Below, in pieces: positions 34,368 to 40,070 of a stretch of DNA of 40,070 bases. The notes beneath the pieces were generated by a model that did no database searches, was not told where the DNA came from, and saw only the letters and a program-made list of their open reading frames with translations. The first letter of the stretch is position 1. Every line of letters begins with the position of its first letter. Both the position numbers and the translations under genes were made by a program. Source of the DNA: JBGSYN01 sp041750975 (GTDB taxonomy: Bacteria; Pseudomonadota; Alphaproteobacteria; Geminicoccales; Geminicoccaceae). Location: positions 1-40,070 of the forward strand of contig JBGSYN010000044.1 in NCBI GenBank assembly GCA_041750975.1, read 5' to 3'.

Positions 34368-36290
34368 ATGATCAATATCAGTCGATATAGGGGCTCCGCG
34401 TCTGGGTTCGGGTCGCAATCCGACACCGCTTCGGCGTCCGGACCACAACGGGCTCGAACCCACAAGGACAGCGCCAAAAGCGAAGGGGTCGAGGAAGGAA
34501 CGCTGAGCGTCCTTCGGCAGGCTCGCGTCCTGTTCGGCGCCATCGCCAATTCCCCCGGAAGACGCTCTTTGACGTGGCTGTCCGTGGCGATCGTCTTGAT
34601 CATCAGCGCCAACGCAGTCGGCCAGATCTACCTGAACGATTGGCGTGGCGCCTGGTACGACGCGCTCGGGCAACGCGATCTCGACGGCTTCGTCCTGCAG
34701 CTCAAGATCTTCCTCGTCATCATTTGCGGTCTCCTGGCGCTGGTGGTCGGCGAAACCTGGCTGCATCAGATGGTGAGGATTCGTTTCCGGGAGTGGCTGA
34801 CACATGATCTTCTGAACGTCTGGTTGCATCCCCGGCGGGTCTCCCTGCTCGGCTATGCCGGCGAAATCGGCGTCAATCCCGATCAGCGGATGCACGAGGA
34901 TGCGCGCCACTTGTCCGAACTCACGGTCGGTTTGGGGATCGGCCTGCTGCGCTCGAGCCTGCTCCTGATCAGCTTCGTCGGTGTGTTGTGGACATTGTCG
35001 AGCCAGGTTCAGTTCACCTGGGATGGTGCAACCTTCGCGATCCCAGGCTACCTGGTCTGGTGTGTCCTGATCTATGCTTTTGCCGGGTCCTGGTTGACCT
35101 GGCTGGTGGGCCGGCCGCTGATCCGGCTCAACGCAGTGCGCTATGCGCGTGAGGCCGATCTTCGTTACGCCATGGTCCGCGTCAACGAGAACGCGGAATC
35201 GATTGCCCTGTTTCGCGGCGAGACGGACGAGCGCAAGACCCTCGACCGGCCGGTCGAGGGCGTCGTGGATATCACCCGGCAACTTGCCGGCAGCATTGCC
35301 AAGCTCACCTGGATTACCTCCGGTTTCGGCTGGACTGGTCTTGTCGTGCCGATCCTGGTGGCAGCGCCCGGCTATTTCGGCGGTTATATGAGCTTTGGCG
35401 GCTTGATGATCGTCGTCGGCGCCTTCAACCAGGTCGAGAACGCTCTTTCCTGGTTCGTCAGCAATTTCTCCAACATCGCCGACTGGCGCGCGACATTGCT
35501 CCGCGTGACGACCTTCCGCACCGCCCTCTTGGCCCTCGATGCGGGCCAGGATGAACTGCCGCGCCAGGCCGCCTCGGACGCGAAATCCGCCGCCTTCGTG
35601 ATCCAGAATCTGGAAGTCGAGAGCGATAATCGCGTCATCCGCCCGGCCTCGAGCCGCGTTGCGGTCGAGCCGGGACAACATACGCTGCTCAAGGGCGATC
35701 CCGGCGGCGGCGGACACGCCGTGTTCCGGGCTCTTGCCGGGCTCTGGCCGAAGGGCTCGGGCACGGTCCACGTGCCGCCGCAAACCAGCACCATGTTCGT
35801 CCCGCAGAAGCCCTATCTGCCGCTCGGCGATATCGCGACCGTGATGCGTTATCCTTCCGGCTCCGGCTGGATGGACAACCAGGCGCTCGAGCACGCCTTG
35901 CGCCGCGTCAATCTCGGTCATCTCGTGCCGCATCTCGAGACCGTCGAGCGCTGGGACCAGAAGCTCTCGCTCGACGAGCAACAACGCATCATCCTCGCTC
36001 GATGTCTGATTCATGCTCCCGACTGGCTGATCCTCGACGATTTCCTGGCGTCGATGGATTCGACAAGCCGGGAAATGATGCTATCGATGCTGACCGATGA
36101 GTTGACGAACACGACCGTGATCGGCGTCGGCTCGGGTATCGGCCTCGAGCCGCTTCAGCCGGCGAAGATCGCCCTCGTGGCGTCGCCGATGCCGAGTGCT
36201 AAAGCGATCGGGACCCGGGCCGTGCCCGTGGTCCGAAAGGAAAGACAAGGTTTGCTTGATGGAGCAGCACCGGCACCGACGGTTTCCTGA
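34368..36290 (+). CDS. SbmA/YddA-type (ABCD) ABC protein with degenerate nucleotide-binding domain
   Basis: 640 residues, AGGGG before ATG 34368. N-terminal half has about six hydrophobic helices and the ABC_membrane_2 signature NPDQRMHEDAR (about 168-178). The C-terminal half aligns with an ABC ATPase but key motifs are changed: Walker A is GDPGGGGHAVFRALAGLWP (Lys and Ser/Thr replaced by Gly and His), the signature is LSLDEQQR instead of LSGGEQQR, Walker B ends LILDDFLASMD (catalytic Glu to Asp), and the switch histidine is Ser (VIGVGSGIG). The frame is intact, so loss of ATPase function rather than gene decay is suggested. The glycoamylase gene begins eight bases after its stop; the two likely act together. 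Confidence 0.8.
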   Translation: MINISRYRGSASGFGSQSDTASASGPQRARTHKDSAKSEGVEEGTLSVLRQARVLFGAIANSPGRRSLTWLSVAIVLIISANAVGQIYLNDWRGAWYDALGQRDLDGFVLQLKIFLVIICGLLALVVGETWLHQMVRIRFREWLTHDLLNVWLHPRRVSLLGYAGEIGVNPDQRMHEDARHLSELTVGLGIGLLRSSLLLISFVGVLWTLSSQVQFTWDGATFAIPGYLVWCVLIYAFAGSWLTWLVGRPLIRLNAVRYAREADLRYAMVRVNENAESIALFRGETDERKTLDRPVEGVVDITRQLAGSIAKLTWITSGFGWTGLVVPILVAAPGYFGGYMSFGGLMIVVGAFNQVENALSWFVSNFSNIADWRATLLRVTTFRTALLALDAGQDELPRQAASDAKSAAFVIQNLEVESDNRVIRPASSRVAVEPGQHTLLKGDPGGGGHAVFRALAGLWPKGSGTVHVPPQTSTMFVPQKPYLPLGDIATVMRYPSGSGWMDNQALEHALRRVNLGHLVPHLETVERWDQKLSLDEQQRIILARCLIHAPDWLILDDFLASMDSTSREMMLSMLTDELTNTTVIGVGSGIGLEPLQPAKIALVASPMPSAKAIGTRAVPVVRKERQGLLDGAAPAPTVS

Positions 36291-36298
36291 GGGACCCG

Positions 36299-37573
36299 AT
36301 GTCTGATCGGGCATCTGTCGCCAGGTCCGACGAGGCCTCCGATGAGGCGCTTCTCGACAAGGTCCAGCGCCAGACGCTTCGCTACTTCTGGGAATTCGCG
36401 CATCCGGTAAGCCGCCTCGCCCGCGAGCGCAGCAATCGGGCCTTCGGCTATGGGGCCGAAACCGTCACCACCGGCGGCAGCGGGTTCGGCGTCATGGCGC
36501 TGATCGTCGGCGTGGTCCGGGGCTGGATCGGCCGCGCCGAGGCAGCCCGTCATCTCGACCGCCTGACCGCCTTCCTCGAGGCCGCCGAGCGCCATCATGG
36601 CGTTTTTCCGCATTTCATGAACGGCGAGACCGGCGCCACCATCCCCTTCATGCGGAGGGACGATGGCGGCGACCTGGTCGAAACCTCGTTCCTGATCGGC
36701 GGCCTGCTCTGCGCCCGGCAATTCTTCGATGCCGCGACACCGGAAGAGCAAGGCGTGCGCGACCGGATCGAGCGGATCTCGGACACGGTCGACTGGGCCT
36801 GGCATGCGCGCGGCGAGACCGATGCCCTCTTCTGGCATTGGAGCCCGAACCATGGCTGGGCGATGAACCACCGCATCCGCGGCTGGAACGAATGCCTCAT
36901 CACCTATGTTCTGGCCGCGGGCTCCCGGACCCACGCGATCGATCCGGCCTGCTATCATCAAGGCTGGACGCAATCGCCGACTTTCCTGAACGGCCGGACA
37001 CTCCACGATATCGTGCTGCCACTCGGTCCGCCTTCCGGCGGCCCCCTTTTCTTCACCCACTACTCCTTCATGGGGCTCGATCCGCGCGGTTTGAGCGACC
37101 GCTATGCCGATTACTGGCGGCAGAACACCGCCCATGCTCTAATCAATCATCGCCACTGCCTCGCAAATCCCCATGGCTATGAAGGCTATGGCCCGGCCTG
37201 CTGGGGTCTCACCGCGAGCGACAGCGTTAAGGGCTACAGCGCCCATTCGCCCGACAATGATCTGGGTGTGATCACGCCCACGGCAGCCCTTGGCTCGATG
37301 CCCTACACGTCCGAGGCCAGCCTCGCCGCACTGCGCTTCTTCGATGGCGCCATGGGGGGGCGGCTCTGGGGTGAATACGGCTTGCATGACGCATTTTCGC
37401 CGCAACATGGCTGGATCGCCGAAAGCCACCTCGCGATCGATCAGGCGCCCATTGTCGTCATGATCGAAAACTTTCGAAACGGGCTGATCTGGGACCTCTT
37501 CATGACCATCCCTGAAGTAGAAGCGGGACTTGAAAGGCTCGATTTCAAGCGGTCGTCGGCGATTTCTGTCTGA
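36299..37573 (+). CDS. Glycoamylase-like protein (PF10091, GH144-related)
   Basis: 424 residues, GAGGG before ATG 36299. The alpha/alpha-barrel family that includes the end domain of cyclic beta-1,2-glucan synthases and GH144 beta-1,2-glucanases. Matches run through the whole length: LDKVQRQTLRYFWEFAHPVS, TVTTGGSGFGVMALIVGV, FPHFMNGETGATIPF, GGDLVETSFLIGGLLCARQF, WSPNHGWAMNHRIRGWNECL, FTHYSFMGLDPRGLSD, and GWIAESHLAIDQAPIVVMIE. No signal peptide, so a cytoplasmic action is suggested, unless exported by another route. Substrate not certain. Paired with the upstream ABC protein. Confidence 0.85.
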   Translation: MSDRASVARSDEASDEALLDKVQRQTLRYFWEFAHPVSRLARERSNRAFGYGAETVTTGGSGFGVMALIVGVVRGWIGRAEAARHLDRLTAFLEAAERHHGVFPHFMNGETGATIPFMRRDDGGDLVETSFLIGGLLCARQFFDAATPEEQGVRDRIERISDTVDWAWHARGETDALFWHWSPNHGWAMNHRIRGWNECLITYVLAAGSRTHAIDPACYHQGWTQSPTFLNGRTLHDIVLPLGPPSGGPLFFTHYSFMGLDPRGLSDRYADYWRQNTAHALINHRHCLANPHGYEGYGPACWGLTASDSVKGYSAHSPDNDLGVITPTAALGSMPYTSEASLAALRFFDGAMGGRLWGEYGLHDAFSPQHGWIAESHLAIDQAPIVVMIENFRNGLIWDLFMTIPEVEAGLERLDFKRSSAISV

Positions 37574-37587
37574 GCACGCAGTGTAGT

Positions 37588-37604
37588 TTAGAATTAGTAG
37601 AAAT
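37588..37604 (+). promoter_or_regulatory. Weak Irr-box-like site upstream of the ferric-binding protein gene
   Basis: TTTAGAATTAGTAGAAA has a complete left half (TTTAGAA) of the Irr box but only four of seven matches in the right half. It lies about 105-120 bases before the start of the fbpA-like gene, after which TTGACT (37659) may be a -35 element. Suggestive only. Confidence 0.3.
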
Positions 37605-37726
37605 AGACTTGCGAACTGGAATTTATCTAAACACCGACAACATAGTGCGCTGCTTGCGTTGACTTCAGTCTGTCCTAATTCTAAGGCTCCGACAGTGAAG
37701 TAACTGAAATGACGGAGACAAAAATC

Positions 37727-38746
37727 ATGAGAGCGCGCAGCCTCGCCGCCTTTGGCACCTTTCTCTTGGCAGGTACATCCATAGCGTCCGCCGCCGAACT
37801 CAACATCTATAGCTCGCGGCACTATGATACCGACGAAGCCCTCTATTCCGGTTTCGAGGAAGAGACCGGCATCACGGTCAATCGGATCGAAGCGGACGCC
37901 GACGAGTTGATCGAACGGATCCGGGCCGAAGGCGAGGACAGCCCTGCCGACATCCTGATCACCGTCGATGCCGGCCGCCTCTGGCGCGCCGATCAGGAAG
38001 GTCTGTTGGAGCCGATCGAATCCGATGTTCTCGCCGAGCGTATTCCCGCAGCCTTCCGCCACCCCGAAGGACATTGGTTCGGTTTCTCCAAACGCGCGCG
38101 GATCATCTATTACGACAAGGAAGCGATCGATCCCGCGCTGATTCAGACTTACGAGGATCTGGCTTCGGACGAGATCGCCGGCGAGGTCTGCATTCGCTCC
38201 AGTTCCAATATCTACAACCTCTCCTTGATGGCGAGCCTGATCGAGCATCATGGCGAGGCTGAGGCCCTGGCATGGGCCGAAGGTGTGACCGAGAACTTCG
38301 CCCGCCAGCCCGAAGGCGGCGATACGGACCAGATCACCGCCATCGCTGCCGGAGAGTGCGGCGTGGCGCTGGCAAACCACTATTATTTCGTGCGCCTGCT
38401 CGCATCGGACGATCCCGCCGTTCAAGAGGTGACGACAAAGGTCGGCCACATTTTCCCGAACCAGGACGGTCGCGGCACCCACGTCAACGTTTCGGGCGCG
38501 GGCGTCGTCAAGGGTGCGCCGAACCACGACGCCGCCGTCCAGTTTCTCGAATATCTCGCGAGCGACCAGGCCCAGCGCTACTTCGCCGCCGGCAATTACG
38601 AGTTCCCGGTCGTCGAGGGCATCGATATCGACGACGAAAACCTCGCATCGCTCGGCGAGTTCAAGGAAGACGCTCTCAATGTCTCGGCACTCGGCTCCAA
38701 CCAGCCGACCGCGCAGATCGTCTACGACAAAGCCGGCTGGCGCTGA
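37727..38746 (+). CDS. Ferric iron ABC transporter substrate-binding protein (FbpA/FutA-like)
   Basis: 339 residues from ATG 37727; ATG 37709 adds six residues. Signal peptide MRARSLAAFGTFLLAGTSIA, cleavage near ASA-AEL. Mature protein of the periplasmic binding class used for Fe(III): LNIYSSRHYDTDEALYSGFE, FGFSKRARIIYYDKEAID, EVCIRSSSNIYNLSLMASLI, and the tyrosine pair GVALANHYYFVRLLAS that coordinates iron in FbpA, plus GRGTHVNVSGAGVVKGAPNH. No permease or ATPase gene follows; a terminator begins 16 bases after the stop, so it is an orphan binding protein in this window. Iron regulation is plausible. Confidence 0.9.
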   Translation: MRARSLAAFGTFLLAGTSIASAAELNIYSSRHYDTDEALYSGFEEETGITVNRIEADADELIERIRAEGEDSPADILITVDAGRLWRADQEGLLEPIESDVLAERIPAAFRHPEGHWFGFSKRARIIYYDKEAIDPALIQTYEDLASDEIAGEVCIRSSSNIYNLSLMASLIEHHGEAEALAWAEGVTENFARQPEGGDTDQITAIAAGECGVALANHYYFVRLLASDDPAVQEVTTKVGHIFPNQDGRGTHVNVSGAGVVKGAPNHDAAVQFLEYLASDQAQRYFAAGNYEFPVVEGIDIDDENLASLGEFKEDALNVSALGSNQPTAQIVYDKAGWR

Positions 38747-38761
38747 GACCGGCCCTACTAC

Positions 38762-38784
38762 CGCCGCCGGGAATACCGGCGGCG
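38762..38784 (+). terminator. Terminator after the ferric-binding protein gene
   Basis: Perfect nine-base arms CGCCGCCGG/CCGGCGGCG around GAATA, followed by the pyrimidine-rich TCCTCTCCTT. Begins 16 bases past the stop codon. Confidence 0.75.
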
Positions 38785-39621
38785 TCCTCTCCTTGCGTTG
38801 CACGATCGGCCGCCGCGGCGCCGGCTCAGATGCTTGCGATGATTTGTTTATGCTTTCACAGGAATATTTGCTTATAAGCCGGATGCCGGCCTCTTAGGCT
38901 TGTCTGTTGGTGACCCGCTCGCTTGTGGGGTGGAAGGCCCCGCCTAAGGTGATGCTCCGGCGGGGCGGTGGATAGCCGAGGCGGCAATGTCACAGGCGTC
39001 TTGATTCTTTCGATGATCGGCGTCGCGCGGTCCACGATCGACCCTCGGGCCCTATCCGGAGACCATGGGTTCCGAGTTCGTGGGCGGTGGATCGGCCCCG
39101 ATGGTTCGGGAAGGGAGTTGCGTGGCGACCGGAGGCGCGCGAATTGGGCCGGACGATTACCGATCAGATGCTGACGCCCTGGCTCGCCGATTTCGGTACG
39201 TTCGCCGGCGGCGTCGGCTTTCCCTCGGCAGCTATTTGCCGATCCCGAACTTTTCGAGGAACGGCAGCCCGAAACCGCTTTCGTCTCCCCATCGAAGATT
39301 GCGCGAAGATATTACAACCCGCATCGGGTAAATAATGGATCCATGCCTTTTCGAACGCGACGCGACGGATCGAGTAAGACCCGCCAGTTTCAAAGGCATC
39401 GTCGATGGCCTGCCGACCCGAAATGCGGTATGTCGATTTTTGGGCCGAAACGGGGTGCTGCCGGCGAAGGACTTCAATTGTCGTTCCGATCCTGCTAGCG
39501 GTGACGGTGCGAGTGAGCCAGCACGTCGTGACTGAAGACAAGTTCCGGCGGTTGTGTCCGGACCTCGACCGCCACCAACCGATGGAATTGTGAGATAGGA
39601 CGGAAAAGAGGCAGGTTCGAC
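38785..39621. other. About 840 bp without a convincing gene; contains a GC-rich hairpin
   Basis: No frame of recognised family on either strand. CCCCGCC (38938-38944) and GGCGGGG (38959-38965) form a perfect stem with a 14-base loop, inside about 130 bp that reads like the non-coding end of a mobile element or a structured RNA. On the minus strand around 39300-39430 a frame contains AIDDAFETGGSYSIRRVAFE, which is protein-like but is flanked by non-protein-like sequence and lacks a start. The stretch may be debris of transferred DNA. Confidence 0.4.
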
Positions 39622-40005
39622 ATGCATCGATTGTTGCCGTGGTTTGCGGCGGGCGCCTCTTTGGTCGCGGCACCGCTCGCCGCACAGGATGATACGGTGG
39701 TCGAGAGCTTCGAATTGCGCAGCGGCGAAGATCTCGTCACGGCGTGCTCGGTGCCCCCTGAGAATGCCCTCTATCAGACCGCGAAGGGCTTCTGTCTGGG
39801 CTATATGACCGGCGCCATGCAACTCTACATCGCGGCTGCGGCCTCGCCCAATGTGAATAATTTCGTCTGTCCGGAACGGGTCGTCCCGCGTGCTGAAATG
39901 CGACAGATCTTTCTCGACTGGGCTGCGGCACACCCCGAACTTATGCGGGAGCCTGCCGTGGATACACTCCTTCGTGCTGCGGTCGATGCGTTTCCCTGTG
40001 ATTAG
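39622..40005 (+). CDS. Rap1a/Tai-like exported protein
   Basis: 127 residues; ATG 39622. Signal peptide MHRLLPWFAAGASLVAAPLA, cleavage near AAQ-DD. The mature part (about 105 residues) has four cysteines (ACSVPP, GFCLGYMTGAMQLY, FVCPERVV, DAFPCD) and the layout of Rap1a/Tai immunity proteins: LVTACSVPPEN...AKGFCLGYMTGAM...CPERVVPRAEMRQIFLDWAA...HPELMREPAVDTLLRAAVDA. In Serratia Rap proteins neutralise type VI peptidoglycan-amidase effectors in the periplasm. No effector or secretion gene is in view, so a general periplasmic function is equally possible. Another exported protein begins 12 bases later. Confidence 0.75.
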   Translation: MHRLLPWFAAGASLVAAPLAAQDDTVVESFELRSGEDLVTACSVPPENALYQTAKGFCLGYMTGAMQLYIAAAASPNVNNFVCPERVVPRAEMRQIFLDWAAAHPELMREPAVDTLLRAAVDAFPCD

Positions 40006-40017
40006 CCGGAGAGCAAT

Positions 40018-40070
40018 GTGACCAATTTTGGAAACCACCTAATCGCGTTTCTACTGGCTGCCGTCATCCT
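40018..40070 (+). CDS. Start of an exported or membrane protein (partial)
   Basis: A GTG at 40018, preceded by GGAGAG, opens a frame to the window end: TNFGNHLIAFLLAAVI, which looks like a signal peptide or first membrane helix. Only 17 codons are visible. It lies 12 bases after the Rap1a/Tai-like gene and may be its partner. Confidence 0.45.
   Translation, partial: MTNFGNHLIAFLLAAVI

Noticed and set aside
37139..38803. 554-codon minus-strand frame opposite the ferric-binding protein gene
   Set aside because: Antisense shadow crossing two real genes and a terminator.
38900..39060. Defined insertion sequence
   Set aside because: The segment looks like a mobile-element end, but no transposase frame, terminal inverted repeats or target duplication could be shown.
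39232..40038. 268-codon minus-strand frame opposite the Rap1a/Tai-like gene
   Set aside because: The plus-strand gene has a signal peptide and family cysteines; the minus frame is composite and not protein-like except for a short patch.

Overview
The window is GC-rich DNA from an alphaproteobacterium, most likely of the Rhodospirillales/Geminicoccales type. This is inferred from gene content (Irr-type iron box in front of mbfA, AnsA-like asparaginase next to rnhB and mutS, MlaC, an SbmA/YddA-class ABC protein) and from codon style, not from a marker gene. No rRNA, tRNA, CRISPR array, prophage or complete insertion sequence was seen.

Layout. (1) 1-2700 is accessory: the end of a short-chain dehydrogenase, then a gene-free, AT-richer block (about 174-1090) holding about twelve degenerate copies of a 16-18 bp repeat, then a uracil-DNA-glycosylase-like gene and a parDE-type toxin-antitoxin pair. 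The parDE pair is flanked by two diverged copies of the 3' end plus terminator of the neighbouring exonuclease gene. (2) 2744-8978 is core-like: an exonuclease-CBS-DUF294 fusion behind mbfA (iron/rubrerythrin-VIT1) with an Irr box, a hemolysin-III membrane protein, a PPOX flavoprotein, an AhpD-like protein and argC. (3) 9053-11000 is decayed: a frameshifted, truncated tetR, two small membrane proteins and about 700 bp without a convincing gene. (4) 11000-22069 holds a nucleoside phosphorylase and two simple-sugar ABC importers, with a UbiH-type monooxygenase and a small unknown gene between them. In both importers a hairpin lies between the binding-protein gene and the ATPase gene. (5) 22271-27300 has a polyprenyl-phosphate sugar phosphotransferase, an AraC-MGMT repair protein, and a translationally coupled operon of a KdgK-like kinase, dgoK and dgoA. 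(6) 27413-34078 has a vWA protein, mutS, rnhB, an asparaginase, a DUF423 protein and mlaC. (7) 34368-37573 is an apparent two-gene operon of an ABC protein with all NBD catalytic motifs degenerate and a PF10091 glycoamylase-like protein. (8) 37727-40070 has an orphan ferric-iron binding protein, a 0.8-kb gene-free stretch with a GC-rich hairpin, a Rap1a/Tai-like exported protein, and the start of another exported protein.

How the genes may work together. The two sugar importers and the KdgK/DgoK/DgoA operon suggest a sugar-acid and sugar scavenging lifestyle; that the importers feed this pathway is inference only. Iron handling is represented by mbfA (Irr box) and an fbpA-like gene with a weaker similar site. 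The most unusual items are the dispersed repeat block, the parDE cassette with a borrowed gene end, the catalytically degenerate ABC protein coupled to a glycoamylase, and the hairpin that masks the ribosome site of the second sugar ATPase.
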